A stretch of DNA of 64,000 nucleotides, from contig NZ_JACCFG010000002.1 in assembly GCF_013416555.1 (NCBI RefSeq), positions 124,001 through 188,000 on the forward strand. Reading direction: 5' to 3'. The DNA is from Sphingomonas sp. R-74633 (lineage in GTDB: Bacteria; Pseudomonadota; Alphaproteobacteria; Sphingomonadales; Sphingomonadaceae). Every line of letters begins with the position of its first letter. Positions within the stretch are counted from its first letter, which is position 1. Shown here in pieces: positions 19,441 through 27,972 of the stretch. The position numbers and the translations under genes are program-made. The notes under the pieces were generated by a model. It worked only from the letters and a program-made list of their open reading frames with translations. It had not been told where the DNA came from and made no database searches.

Positions 19441-20139
19441 TTATTCGCTATCGACCAGGACGATTTCGGCGTCCTCGATCGCGGTGATGGTGAAAGTCTT
19501 GCCGCCGCTGAGGGCGACACCGTCTCGGGCGTTCACCCGCTCGCCGTCGATCTCGATCGTGCCGACCGCGGGCACCAGATAGGCGTGCCGATTGGCACCC
19601 ACTTGGTGGGTGACGCTCTCACCGGCCTTCAGCGTCGCGCCGAGGACACGGGCATCAGCCCGGATCGGCAGCGCATCGGCATCGTCGGCAAAGCCGCTCG
19701 CCAGGGTAACAAACTTGCCCGAACGATCGCCCTTGGGGAAAGGCTTGGCGCCCCAGCTCGGCTGGCCACCACGCTCGCGCGGCATGATCCAGATCTGGAA
19801 GAGCGTCGTCGTCTCGGGCTCGAGGTTGTACTCGGCATGGCGCACGCCATTGCCCGCGCTCATCACCTGGACGTCACCGGCGCCGGTGCGGCCCTTGTTG
19901 CCCATCGAATCCTGGTGCGTGATCGCGCCCTGGCGGACATAGGTGATGATCTCCATGTCCTGGTGCGGATGCGGCGGGAAGCCGGCGCCGGCGGCGATCT
20001 CGTCGTCGTTCCAGACGCGCAGCGCCCCCCAGCTCATCCGGGCCGGATCATAGTAATCGGCGAAGCTGAAATGATGCCGGGCGTTGAGCCAGCCATGGTC
20101 CGCGTGGCCGAGCGTACCAAAGGGTCGTTTGTCGATCAT
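19441..20139 (-). CDS. Pirin family protein
   Basis: The 232-residue bicupin starts [20 protein letters not shown]. The metal-binding His/Glu set is present: [14 protein letters not shown], the conserved HQDSMGN and [10 protein letters not shown]. Some pirins are quercetin dioxygenases, others regulators; pairing with wrbA points to quinone or electrophile metabolism. The start at 20139 is set by AGGAGG about 10 nt upstream. An upstream in-frame extension to 20268 would run through the operator-like dyad and is rejected. Confidence 0.93.
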   Translation of the reverse strand: MIDKRPFGTLGHADHGWLNARHHFSFADYYDPARMSWGALRVWNDDEIAAGAGFPPHPHQDMEIITYVRQGAITHQDSMGNKGRTGAGDVQVMSAGNGVRHAEYNLEPETTTLFQIWIMPRERGGQPSWGAKPFPKGDRSGKFVTLASGFADDADALPIRADARVLGATLKAGESVTHQVGANRHAYLVPAVGTIEIDGERVNARDGVALSGGKTFTITAIEDAEIVLVDSE

Positions 20140-20193
20140 GGGGTGTGAACCTCCTGTGTTGAGCAGGAAGATAGGGCGCCGGATCGCAGCGTA

Positions 20194-20235
20194 AATGGAA
20201 ACGTTGGAAACCGATCGTTTCACAATACTTCCATT
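20194..20235. promoter_or_regulatory. Nested inverted repeat in front of pirin-wrbA
   Basis: Two inverted repeats share a centre near 20214: outer AATGGAA (20194-20200) with TTCCATT (20229-20235), inner GAAAC (20207-20211) with GTTTC (20217-20221). They lie between the divergent pirin gene and the secreted-protein/LysR pair, where a LysR regulator would be expected to bind. Assignment to that regulator is inference. Confidence 0.45.
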
Positions 20236-20285
20236 CGGCGCCGAAGCTGCTAGATTGAGCGCGTCCACAGCCGAAAGCAGCCGTC

Positions 20286-20870
20286 ATGCCGCATGCGCTT
20301 CGTCGACTTCCCCTCCGCGCCGTTCTGTTTGCCCTGCCCGTCCCCGCGCTGGCGCAGCAGGCCCCCGTTCCGGTCACCTGCCCGACCGCCGCGACGACCG
20401 ATGGCGACGGGCAGAAGGATTTCGACTGGGAGATCGGATCCTGGACGACCAGGCTCAAGCGCCTCAAAAGCCCATTATCCGGGTCGACGACCTGGGTCGA
20501 ATATGAAGGCACGACCGAGGTTCGTCCGGTGCTGGACGGGCGCGCCAACCTGGTCGAGCTCAAGGTTGCCGGACCGGCCGGAAGGATCGAAGGCGCGTCG
20601 CTGCGGCTCTACAATCCCAAGGCCCGCCAATGGGCGCTCCATTTCACCGGCGCCGGCACCGGCGTGCTGACCCCGGCGACGATCGGCGCCTTTCACGGCG
20701 GCTGCGGCGAATTCTACGCGCAGGACAACTGGAACGACCGCGCGATCCTGGTGCGCTTCGTGATTTCGGACATTACCGCGAACTCCGCGCGGTTCGAGCA
20801 AGCCTTCTCGGCCGATGGCGGCAAAAGCTGGGAAGTGAACTGGATCGCCACCGATACGAGGCGCAACTGA
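20286..20870 (+). CDS. Secreted protein of unknown function, DUF1579-like
   Basis: The 194-residue protein has a signal peptide (VLFALPVPALAQQAP). The mature part begins with KDFDWEIGSWTTRLKRL, a pattern seen in DUF1579-like lipocalin-type proteins, and ends with FSADGGKSWEVNWIATD. The function is unknown. Its stop TGA overlaps the start of the LysR gene (TGATG), so the two are translationally coupled, which ties it to the regulated pirin-wrbA region. Confidence 0.75.
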   Translation: MPHALRRLPLRAVLFALPVPALAQQAPVPVTCPTAATTDGDGQKDFDWEIGSWTTRLKRLKSPLSGSTTWVEYEGTTEVRPVLDGRANLVELKVAGPAGRIEGASLRLYNPKARQWALHFTGAGTGVLTPATIGAFHGGCGEFYAQDNWNDRAILVRFVISDITANSARFEQAFSADGGKSWEVNWIATDTRRN

Positions 20871-21799
20871 TGAAGCTACCCGATTTCGAAGCCTGGGCGG
20901 TGTTCGCCGCCGTCGTCGAGCATCGCTCGTTCAGCGCCGCGGCGGACGCGCTGGCGGTTTCCAAGGCGACCGTCTCCAAGGCGATCACCCGGCTGGAAGG
21001 CCGGCTGGGCACCACGTTGTTCCACCGCACCTCGCGCCGGCTGACGCTCACCGACAGCGGCCGGAGCCTGGCCGAACATGCGCAACGCATCCTGAGCGAG
21101 GGCCAGGCGGCCGAGGAAGCCGCCTTCGAATCGGCCAGCGCGCCCGCCGGGCTGGTCCGCGTCGCGGCACCGCTGACCTTCGGCATCCAGGCGGTGGCAC
21201 CGGCGCTGGCCGACTTCATGAAGCTCTATCCGGGCATCAAGGTCGAGCTGCGCCTGTCCGACGCGTTCGTCGACATTGTCGGCGAGGGGATCGACATCGC
21301 GCTGCGCATCGCCGAACTGCCCGATTCGTCGCTGCGCGCCCGGCGGCTGGGGCCGATGGTGATGCACATCGTCGGCGCGCCCGCCTATTTCGACAGGGCC
21401 GGACGCCCGCGCCATCCCGCCGACCTCGCCCACCATGCCTGTTTCGTCTACACAAATACATCCAATCCGGATGTATGGCGCTTCCGCAAGGCGGGCGGCG
21501 AGGAAGCCGCGGTCCGCGTCGACGGGCCGATCCGTACCGACAGCGGCGATGCGATGATCCCCGCATTGTGCGCCGGCCTGGGCGTCGCGCGGCTGCCCGA
21601 CTTCCTGATCGCCAGCGAACTCGCCAAGGGCGATCTGGAAGAAGTGCTGGAGGAATGGTCGGGCAGCGCCGCCGCCTTGCACCTGCTCACGCCGCCCGGA
21701 ACGCTCCGCCCCGCGCGGGTGGAAGCGTTAATCGAATTCCTTTCCGATCGCTTGCGAAAGACCTGTGGTGAATTCCATCTAAAGGACTCGACTCCGTAA
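20870..21799 (+). CDS. LysR family transcriptional regulator
   Basis: The 309-residue protein has an N-terminal winged helix (FAAVVEHRSFSAAADALAVS...ATVSKAITRLEGRLGTTLF) and a periplasmic-binding-type effector domain from about residue 90. The ATG overlaps the preceding stop. It belongs to the CrgA-like subgroup (segments LVRVAAPLTFG and VDIVGEGIDIALRI), members of which often regulate adjacent quinone reductase genes, here possibly pirin-wrbA. Its 3' end contains the first two GANTC sites of the ctrA promoter cluster. Confidence 0.94.
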   Translation: MKLPDFEAWAVFAAVVEHRSFSAAADALAVSKATVSKAITRLEGRLGTTLFHRTSRRLTLTDSGRSLAEHAQRILSEGQAAEEAAFESASAPAGLVRVAAPLTFGIQAVAPALADFMKLYPGIKVELRLSDAFVDIVGEGIDIALRIAELPDSSLRARRLGPMVMHIVGAPAYFDRAGRPRHPADLAHHACFVYTNTSNPDVWRFRKAGGEEAAVRVDGPIRTDSGDAMIPALCAGLGVARLPDFLIASELAKGDLEEVLEEWSGSAAALHLLTPPGTLRPARVEALIEFLSDRLRKTCGEFHLKDSTP

Positions 21800-21903
21800 C
21801 GAATCCGAGTCCGCCCATAGGTAGATTCCCTACGACTCGTGGAGTCAGGCCGGTTAGGGAGAAATTAACCTTTTGCCTTCAGACAAGCTTAGGTTAATGA
21901 ATC
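21785..21903 (+). promoter_or_regulatory. ctrA upstream region: eight GANTC sites and two TTAACC half-sites
   Basis: GANTC (CcrM methylation) sites start at 21785, 21790, 21801, 21807, 21824, 21834, 21842 and 21899. TTAACC lies at 21865-21870 and its inverse GGTTAA at 21892-21897. In Caulobacter, ctrA transcription is controlled by GANTC methylation and by CtrA itself binding TTAA-type sites, so both signals fit autoregulation. The density is far beyond one site per 256 bp expected at random. The core promoter was not identified. Confidence 0.75.
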
Positions 21904-21961
21904 GTCCGAGGCATGCCTTTCAATTGGGGCAAGGCAGCCTGCGGGCAAGGGGACTTTGACG

Positions 21962-22675
21962 ATGCGCGTGCTGTTGATCGAAGACGAGCCGAGCACTGCC
22001 AAGGCGATCGAGCTGATGCTCACGACCGAGGGCTTCAACGTCTATACGACGGACCTCGGCGAGGAGGGCTTGGACCTGGCCAAGCTCTATGATTACGACA
22101 TCATTCTGCTCGACCTGAACCTGCCCGACATGCACGGGTATGACGTTCTGAAGAAGGTCCGGGTCGCCCGCGTGCAAACGCCGGTGCTGATCCTGTCGGG
22201 CATCAACGAAATGGATTCCAAGGTGCGTTCGTTCGGCTTCGGTGCCGACGATTACGTGACCAAGCCCTTCCACCGCGAAGAGCTGGTTGCGCGCATCCAT
22301 GCGGTCGTCCGCCGCTCGAAGGGGCACAGCCAGTCGGTCATCCGCACCGGCAAGCTCGCCGTGAACCTCGACGCCAAGACGGTCGAAGTCGACGGTGCCC
22401 GCGTGCACCTGACCGGCAAGGAATATGCGATGCTGGAGCTGCTCTCGCTCCGCAAGGGCACGACGCTCACCAAGGAAATGTTCCTGAACCACCTTTATGG
22501 CGGCATGGACGAGCCCGAGCTCAAGATCATCGACGTGTTCATCTGCAAGCTGCGCAAGAAGCTCAGCATGGCATGTGAAGGCGACAATTACATCGAGACC
22601 GTCTGGGGCCGCGGCTATGTGCTGCGCGAGCCGGACGGCGTCGAGGAGCAGGAGCCGGTTTCGGCCGTCGCCTGA
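21962..22675 (+). CDS. ctrA: Cell-cycle response regulator CtrA
   Basis: CtrA is the OmpR-type master regulator of the alphaproteobacterial cell cycle, motility and division. The 237-residue protein has the receiver domain [20 protein letters not shown], phospho-acceptor Asp in [13 protein letters not shown], the switch Lys in VTKPF, and a winged-helix domain with [17 protein letters not shown] and [16 protein letters not shown] 21962 gives the canonical N-terminus; the TTG six bases upstream is less likely. It stands alone, followed by a terminator. cpdR, whose product helps ClpXP degrade CtrA in Caulobacter, is also in this window. Confidence 0.97.
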   Translation: MRVLLIEDEPSTAKAIELMLTTEGFNVYTTDLGEEGLDLAKLYDYDIILLDLNLPDMHGYDVLKKVRVARVQTPVLILSGINEMDSKVRSFGFGADDYVTKPFHREELVARIHAVVRRSKGHSQSVIRTGKLAVNLDAKTVEVDGARVHLTGKEYAMLELLSLRKGTTLTKEMFLNHLYGGMDEPELKIIDVFICKLRKKLSMACEGDNYIETVWGRGYVLREPDGVEEQEPVSAVA

Positions 22676-22704
22676 TACGACAAAGCTTCAACGGGGGTTG
22701 GCGA

Positions 22705-22740
22705 GGCCGTGGTCCGAAAGGATCGCGGCCTTTCCCGTTT
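22705..22740 (+). terminator. Rho-independent terminator of ctrA
   Basis: The stem GGCCGTGGTCC/GGATCGCGGCC (two G-T pairs) around a GAAA loop (22705-22730) is followed by TTTCCCGTTT. It begins 30 bp after the ctrA stop. Confidence 0.8.
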
Positions 22741-23405
22741 CAGCGCTTGCGGCGCGCGATCGCGTGGCGCTCGGCGGCCTCGAGCAGCGCCGCCAGATCC
22801 TCGCGGCTGACGTCGAAGCTTTCGTGCGCCGCATCGAGCGCGGCATCGATGTCCTCGGGCAGGATGCGCGGATGCGCCGGTGCCGGCGCCGGGCGGTGCG
22901 GATAGCTGTGACCGGAGAAGCGGTGGAAGGCGATGCCCGCCACCACCAGCAGCACGGCATTCACGCCGCCGGGCGTCAGTGCGAACATATAGCCCTTGGC
23001 CATGATCTCGGGCCCCGCGAGCACCGGGACCAGCGCGCAGCCGCCACCCGGCGGATGGAGGCAGCGCAGCGCCGACATGGCGAGGATCGACAGCCCCACC
23101 GCCACGCCCGCGGCCAGTACGCCGTGACCGAGTGTTTGCGCGACGAGGATGCCCGTGGCCGTCGCCACCACCGTGCCGCCGATTACCGGCCAGGGCTGGC
23201 CGAGCGGGCTCGACGGCACTGCGAAGACAATCACCGCCGAGGCGCCGAGCGATGCCGCGAGCAGCAGCGCCGCATGGCTGCCGACGAGCGGCGCAGCGAG
23301 CGCACCGGCAAAGGCGATACCAAGTCCGGCACCAAGCGCAGCGACCGCGCGCTCGCGCCAATTGGCGCCCGCGAGTTGGCGCAACCGCAACAATGTCGTC
23401 GTCAT
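22740..23405 (-). CDS. HPP family membrane protein
   Basis: The 221-residue protein has four to five hydrophobic helices (about 20-155) and the defining CLHPPGGGCAL motif. The HPP family is linked to nitrite or small-solute transport in plant plastids and cyanobacteria, but bacterial roles vary and are unproven. The C-terminal 60 residues are soluble and helical (ILPEDIDAALDAAHESFDV). The amidohydrolase gene ends 2 bp before its start on the same strand, suggesting one transcript. Confidence 0.88.
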   Translation of the reverse strand: MTTTLLRLRQLAGANWRERAVAALGAGLGIAFAGALAAPLVGSHAALLLAASLGASAVIVFAVPSSPLGQPWPVIGGTVVATATGILVAQTLGHGVLAAGVAVGLSILAMSALRCLHPPGGGCALVPVLAGPEIMAKGYMFALTPGGVNAVLLVVAGIAFHRFSGHSYPHRPAPAPAHPRILPEDIDAALDAAHESFDVSREDLAALLEAAERHAIARRKR

Positions 23406-23406
23406 G

Positions 23407-25062
23407 CTACTTCTTCACATAGACCCGTGCGCCGCCGACCCAGGTTTCGAGCACCTGCGTGGCGCGCAGGTCCGCCGGCGAGGCGAGCAGCGGGTCGCGG
23501 TCGATCAGGATGAAGTCGGCGCGCATGCCGGGCGCCAGGCGGCCGATCATATTCTCCGCAAAGCCCGCCCAGGCGGCGCCGGTGGTGAAGCCCGCCCAGC
23601 CCTGTTCGCGCGTCACCGCTTCCTCGACCCGCCAGCCGCCGAACGGCTGGCCATTGGCGTCGGTGCGAGTGAACGACACGGCCCAGCCGGCCCAGGGATC
23701 GGGGCTCTCGACCGGATAGTCCGAGCCGAAGGCGATGTGCGTGCCGTCCTTGAGCATCGTCTTCCAGGCATAGGCACCGGCGAGCCGGTCCTTGCCCAGC
23801 CGCGCCTCGGCCATGTTCATGTCGCTGGTCTGGTGGACCGGCTGCATCGAGGCGATCACGCCGAGCTTGGCGAAGCGCGGCAGGTCCTTGGGATCGACGA
23901 TCTGGGCATGCTCGATCCGCCAGCGGCGATCGTCCTTGTACGTGTCCGACAGCACTTCGACCGCGTCGAGCACCTGCTGGTTGGCGCGATCCCCGATCGC
24001 GTGGACCGCGATCTGGAAGCCGTCCATCGCGCCGCGGGTCATCATGTTGAGCAGCTGGTCGTCGGTGAGAAAGCCCAGCCCCTTCTGGCCCGGCGCGTCG
24101 CTGTAATCGGCCTTGAGCCAGGCGCCGCGGCTGCCGAGCGCGCCATCGGCATAGAGCTTGATCCCGCCCATGCGCAGCTTGTCGTTATAGAGCCACGGCG
24201 TCGGCCCCTGCCCGGCCACGGCAAGCGCGGCCTCGACGCCGCTGGCATAGCTCATGATCCGCACGCGGAGCTGGCCGATATCGCCCATGCGGCGGAAGGT
24301 GAGCCAGTCGTCGACCGAGGAGCCCATGTCGGCGGTGGCGGTGATGCCGAGCGAGAGCAGCCGGTCCTGTGCCGCCAGGAACGCAGCGTTGCGGTCGCGC
24401 GGCGTGGCCTTGGGGATGAACTTCTCGACCAGCGCCATGGCGCCGTCGACGAATACGCCCGACGGCGCCCCCTTGGCGTCACGCTCGATACGGCCACCAT
24501 TGGTGTCCTTGTTCGCCGCGGTGACTCCGGCGACCTGGATCGCGCGGCTATTCGCCCAGGCGGCATGGCCGTCGACACGCTCGAGCCAGACCGGGCGATC
24601 GCTCACCGCCTTGTCGAGCTCCGCCGCGGTCGGGAAGCGGCCGAGCTTCCAGATCTCCTGGTTCCAGCCGCCGCCGAGGATCCACTTGGTCGGATTGGCG
24701 TCGGCATAGGCCTTGATCTTGGCCAGCGCCTCGTCGAGCGACGTGGTCTTGGAGAGATCGAGCAGCAGCAGTTGCGAGCCGAGGCCCATGACATGGCCAT
24801 GCGCGTCGATCATGCCCGGAAGCAGCGTCTTGCCGCCCATGTCGAGCTTCCACTCGACCTTTTTCGGGCGCTTGTCCTCGCGCTTGAGCAGCTGGGTGAC
24901 CTTACCGTCGCGGCTGAACAATATGCCGTTGAAGCGGACCACATCGCCCTTCTCGTCCAGCGTCATGCCGTTGACATTGTCGATCAGGCCGTCCGCCATG
25001 GCGGCTGCGGGGGCGAGGATGAGGGCGAGCGCGGCGAACAGCCGCAGGAGGCGCTTCAGCAT
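23407..25062 (-). CDS. Secreted amidohydrolase, YtcJ-like
   Basis: The 551-residue metal-dependent hydrolase has a signal peptide (LALILAPAAAMA). Motifs: MIDAHGHVMGLG (metal-binding HxH), a later His in EHAQIVD, and the terminal GSDYPVESPDPW Asp typical of the amidohydrolase-3/YtcJ group. The substrate is unknown; relatives act on N-substituted formamides and other amides. The start at 25062 is set by the signal peptide; the open frame continues upstream antisense to ilvA and is not coding there. Divergent from ilvA. Confidence 0.9.
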   Translation of the reverse strand: MLKRLLRLFAALALILAPAAAMADGLIDNVNGMTLDEKGDVVRFNGILFSRDGKVTQLLKREDKRPKKVEWKLDMGGKTLLPGMIDAHGHVMGLGSQLLLLDLSKTTSLDEALAKIKAYADANPTKWILGGGWNQEIWKLGRFPTAAELDKAVSDRPVWLERVDGHAAWANSRAIQVAGVTAANKDTNGGRIERDAKGAPSGVFVDGAMALVEKFIPKATPRDRNAAFLAAQDRLLSLGITATADMGSSVDDWLTFRRMGDIGQLRVRIMSYASGVEAALAVAGQGPTPWLYNDKLRMGGIKLYADGALGSRGAWLKADYSDAPGQKGLGFLTDDQLLNMMTRGAMDGFQIAVHAIGDRANQQVLDAVEVLSDTYKDDRRWRIEHAQIVDPKDLPRFAKLGVIASMQPVHQTSDMNMAEARLGKDRLAGAYAWKTMLKDGTHIAFGSDYPVESPDPWAGWAVSFTRTDANGQPFGGWRVEEAVTREQGWAGFTTGAAWAGFAENMIGRLAPGMRADFILIDRDPLLASPADLRATQVLETWVGGARVYVKK

Positions 25063-25188
25063 GGACGCAGGGCATAGGGCTTGTTCCGCCAAGGCGCCAG
25101 ATGCGCCGCCTTCATGCCCGCAGAACATGGCTTTCCCCATAGAAGCGTGGTTTCCCCTGCGGCGCAGATGGTCTAGGCGAAACGGGAT

Positions 25189-26433
25189 ATGGCCACCAAG
25201 ACCCTTCCGGCGAATGCGCCGCTGCCCGTTTCGATCGACGACGTCCGTGCAGCGCAGGCGCGCATTGCGGGCCAGATCGTGCGGACGCCGACGCTGGTGA
25301 GCAAGACGCTGTCGGACCTGACCGGCGCGACGGTCTACCTGAAGTTCGAGAACCTGCAGTTCACCGCGGCGTACAAGGAGCGCGGCGCGCTCAACACGCT
25401 GCTCCAGCTCGACGAGGCGGCGCGCAGCAAGGGTGTGATCGCGGCATCGGCCGGCAACCATGCCCAAGGCCTGGCCTATCACGCCAACCGGCTCGGCATC
25501 CCGAGCACGATCGTGATGCCCAAGAACACGCCGATCGTGAAGGTCACCCAGACCGAGGGTCATGGCGCCAACGTGATCCTCGAGGGCGAGACGTTCGACG
25601 CCGCCTATGCGCACAGCCGCAAGCTGGAGGCCGAGCACGGCTTCACCTTTGTCCACCCGTTCGATGATCCCCGCGTCATCGCCGGCCAGGGCACGGTCGC
25701 GCTCGAGATGCTCGAGGACGTGCCGGAGATCGATACGCTGGTGATCCCGATCGGCGGCGGCGGCCTGATCTCGGGCTGTGCCACCGTGGCCAAGTCCGAG
25801 GGGCGCGACATCGAAGTCGTCGGCGTGCAGGCCGAGCTCTACCCCTCGATGTACAACCGCATCCACCACACCGACATGCCCTGCGCCGGCGACACGCTGG
25901 CCGAGGGCATTGCAGTGAAGCAGCCGGGCGGCATCACCTCGGGCATGGTCGAGGCGCTGGTCGACGACATCGTGCTGGTCAGCGAGCGCCGGCTGGAAGA
26001 GTCGGTGAGCCTGCTGCTCCAGATCGAGAAGACCGTGGTCGAGGGCGCCGGCGCCGCCGGCCTGGCCGCGCTGCTCGGTGAGCCGCAGCGCTTCAAGGGC
26101 AAGACCGTGGGCATCGTGCTGTGCGGCGGCAATATCGACCCGCGGCTGCTCGCCTATGTGCTGCTGCGCGACCTGGCCCGCTCGGGCCGGATGGCGCGGC
26201 TGCGCATCCGCCTGCAGGACCGGCCGGGCGCGCTCTACAAGGTGGCGCAGATCTTCGACCAGCTCTCGGTCAACATCCTCGAACTGTCGCACCAGCGCAT
26301 CTTCACCAACCTGCCCGCCAAGGGCCTGAGCCTGGACGTGGAGTGCGAGACGCGCGACCGCGACCATCTCGACCGGCTGATGACTGCGCTGCGGCGTGCG
26401 CAATATGAGGTGCAGCTCGTCGAGCTGGCCTGA
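25189..26433 (+). CDS. ilvA: Threonine ammonia-lyase with C-terminal ACT domain
   Basis: This PLP enzyme converts threonine to 2-oxobutanoate for isoleucine synthesis or threonine breakdown. The 414-residue sequence has the PLP lysine in FTAAYKERGALN, the phosphate-binding GGGG loop (IPIGGGGLISG), and a Ser/Gly motif SAGNHAQG. The C-terminal ~75 residues (LRIRLQDRPGALYKVAQIF) form a single ACT domain, as in the shorter, often catabolic-type enzymes rather than the two-ACT biosynthetic E. coli IlvA. It is divergent from the amidohydrolase. Confidence 0.93.
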   Translation: MATKTLPANAPLPVSIDDVRAAQARIAGQIVRTPTLVSKTLSDLTGATVYLKFENLQFTAAYKERGALNTLLQLDEAARSKGVIAASAGNHAQGLAYHANRLGIPSTIVMPKNTPIVKVTQTEGHGANVILEGETFDAAYAHSRKLEAEHGFTFVHPFDDPRVIAGQGTVALEMLEDVPEIDTLVIPIGGGGLISGCATVAKSEGRDIEVVGVQAELYPSMYNRIHHTDMPCAGDTLAEGIAVKQPGGITSGMVEALVDDIVLVSERRLEESVSLLLQIEKTVVEGAGAAGLAALLGEPQRFKGKTVGIVLCGGNIDPRLLAYVLLRDLARSGRMARLRIRLQDRPGALYKVAQIFDQLSVNILELSHQRIFTNLPAKGLSLDVECETRDRDHLDRLMTALRRAQYEVQLVELA

Positions 26434-26444
26434 GCGCGCCGCGG

Positions 26445-26497
26445 AAAGTCACGAAAGTCACGACACTCACGCGCGGGCGCGCATGCGCACGCGCGAG
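26445..26497 (+). repeat. 35-nt intergenic repeat plus GC hairpin, copy 1
   Basis: The 35 bases at 26445-26479 (beginning AAAGTCACGAAAGTCACGAC) are identical to 38115-38149. The sequence contains a tandem AAAGTCACG/AAAGTCACG and runs into a GC-rich palindromic tail (CTCACGCGCG to CGCGCGAG). It begins 11 bp after the ilvA stop. The identity in otherwise unrelated intergenic positions shows it is a dispersed repeat family. Confidence 0.75.
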
Positions 26498-26605
26498 GGG
26501 ATCGGGAGCGATCCCGTATTTCCTTACCTTTGAAAGAGCGGCCGGGCCGTAGCCCGGCTGCCGAAGCCAAGCAGGCGAAATCCTACATTGCAAGCCAGCT
26601 TCATT

Positions 26606-26713
26606 CGTCACCTCGGCCTTGTGCCGGGGTCCACCGGGCGGCGAGCATTGGACAAGAGGCTCAAAGCGCGTTGCGGTCGGCTTAGTGGACCCCGGCACAA
26701 GGCCGGAGTGACG
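26606..26713. repeat. REP-like paired palindrome, copy B
   Basis: Two 29-nt arms (26606-26634 and 26685-26713) are inverted copies with a two-base difference, containing CCTTGTGCCGGGGTCCAC and its complement. The core differs from the other REP-like elements in the window but has the same layout of mirrored GC arms with a 50-nt spacer. It lies in the gene-free stretch 26434-27040. Confidence 0.7.
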
Positions 26714-26743
26714 GCATGTCCGAGGATGGCCCCAAATCCCCGC

Positions 26744-26944
26744 GACTCAGCAGGACTCCTTCTGTTCCGCCCCAAACCGACGAAGCGAATCGCACGCGCG
26801 ACGAACCGAGTCGTCGCTGGATTCACACGATTCATCGACTCCGTTATGATGCCCCCACAGAGCAAATTTCGCTTTTCCGGCAGCGTGTTACGCGGCCCGA
26901 TGGTTAACGCATGCGCTCTCCCAGAGAGTGGTGAATCGTTAACC
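26744..26944 (+). promoter_or_regulatory. Second GANTC cluster with inverted TTAACC sites upstream of bpt
   Basis: GANTC sites start at 26744, 26754, 26787, 26808, 26820, 26829, 26837 and 26933. GGTTAAC lies at 26902 and GTTAACC at 26938, an inverted pair like the one before ctrA. The block is part of a 607-bp stretch (26434-27040) without a recognisable gene, which also holds two repeats. It could be a cell-cycle-controlled promoter for bpt or for an unannotated small RNA; no DnaA box was seen. Confidence 0.6.
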
Positions 26945-27040
26945 TTCTTTCATGGTAAAGCCGCTTTTCATCCTTCAAATTCCGCAGCATAGTCGCCGCA
27001 TCAGGCCGGACGTAACGGCCGGCGCAAAGGGGCATCAGGG

Positions 27041-27826
27041 GTGACTGCACTTTCCCGTTTTCCGCGGTTCTTCGTCACCAGCCCCTCGCCTTGCCCCTAT
27101 CTGCCGGGCCGGCAGGAGCGGAAGATCTTCACCGAGCTGGCAGGCCAGCATGCGGGCGAGCTGAACGACGCGCTGGGCCGCATCGGCTTTCGCCGCAGCC
27201 AGTCGGTCGCGTACCGGCCGAGCTGCGCGGGCTGCACTGCCTGCGTCTCGGTCCGCGTCGTCGCCGACGAGTTCAAGCCCAATGCCAGCCAGCGCAAGCT
27301 GCTCAAGCGCCATTCCGACCTCGAGATCACTGCCTGCAAGCCCTGGGCGACCGAGGAGCAGTTCGCGCTGCTCCACCGCTATCTGAGCGCGCGCCATCCG
27401 GGCGGCGGCATGGCGGCGATGGACGAGAATGACTATGCCGACATGGTCGAGCAGTCGCCGGTCAGCTCCTATGTGATCGAATATCGCGAGCCGTCGGTGA
27501 ACGGCGAGCGCGGCCGTCTGGTCGGCGCCTGCATCACCGATCAGCAGGCCGACGGCCTGTCGATGATCTACAGCTTCTTCCTGGCCGATGACGAAGGCCG
27601 CCCGGGCCTGGGCAACTTCATCATCATGGAGCACATCCTGCGCAGCCAGGCCGCCGGCCTGCCCTATGTCTATCTCGGCTATTGGGTGAAGGGCAGCGAG
27701 CGGATGGCGTACAAGACGCGCTATCGCCCGATCGAAGTGCTCGGCCCCAATGGCTGGACGGTGCTGGAAGACGAGGACATGCAGGTGTCGATGCCGGTGC
27801 CGCAGACTGCGGCGGCATTCGCCTGA
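27041..27826 (+). CDS. bpt: Aspartate/glutamate leucyl-tRNA-protein transferase
   Basis: Bpt attaches Leu from Leu-tRNA to proteins with N-terminal Asp or Glu, marking them for ClpS/ClpAP degradation. The 261-residue protein has the family Cys sites [11 protein letters not shown] and [12 protein letters not shown], and the transferase core [15 protein letters not shown]...[17 protein letters not shown]. The GTG start at 27041 has AGGGG 8-9 nt upstream. It is preceded by a gap unusually rich in methylation and CtrA-like sites, which hints at cell-cycle control. Confidence 0.94.
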   Translation: MTALSRFPRFFVTSPSPCPYLPGRQERKIFTELAGQHAGELNDALGRIGFRRSQSVAYRPSCAGCTACVSVRVVADEFKPNASQRKLLKRHSDLEITACKPWATEEQFALLHRYLSARHPGGGMAAMDENDYADMVEQSPVSSYVIEYREPSVNGERGRLVGACITDQQADGLSMIYSFFLADDEGRPGLGNFIIMEHILRSQAAGLPYVYLGYWVKGSERMAYKTRYRPIEVLGPNGWTVLEDEDMQVSMPVPQTAAAFA

Positions 27827-27853
27827 GGATCATGCTGGGGATCCCAAACTGAT

Positions 27854-27947
27854 CCCCGGCGAAGGCCGGGGCCCAGCAGCAATGTCGTTCGAGAGTTTCT
27901 CGCGCCTAACTATCTTCGCCGCGACTGGGCCCCGGCCTCCGCCGGGG
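27854..27947. repeat. REP-like paired palindrome, copy C
   Basis: The left arm (27854-27876, beginning CCCCGGCGAAGGCCGGGG) and the right arm (27925-27947, ending CCCCGGCCTCCGCCGGGG) are inverted copies with one mismatch, each a hairpin in itself. The left arm is identical to that of copy E at 39304. It occupies the gap between the convergent bpt and transglutaminase-like genes. Confidence 0.78.
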
Positions 27948-27972
27948 AACAGCTTTCCGCTTGGCGCCCGAC

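Noticed and set aside
25063..26403. Upstream extension of the amidohydrolase frame to 998 residues
   Set aside because: The extra part is antisense to ilvA; the signal peptide and family start lie at 25062.
26434..27040. Replication origin, suggested by GANTC and CtrA-type sites
   Set aside because: No DnaA boxes of the TTATCCACA type were seen, and no hemE, dnaA or parAB genes are adjacent.
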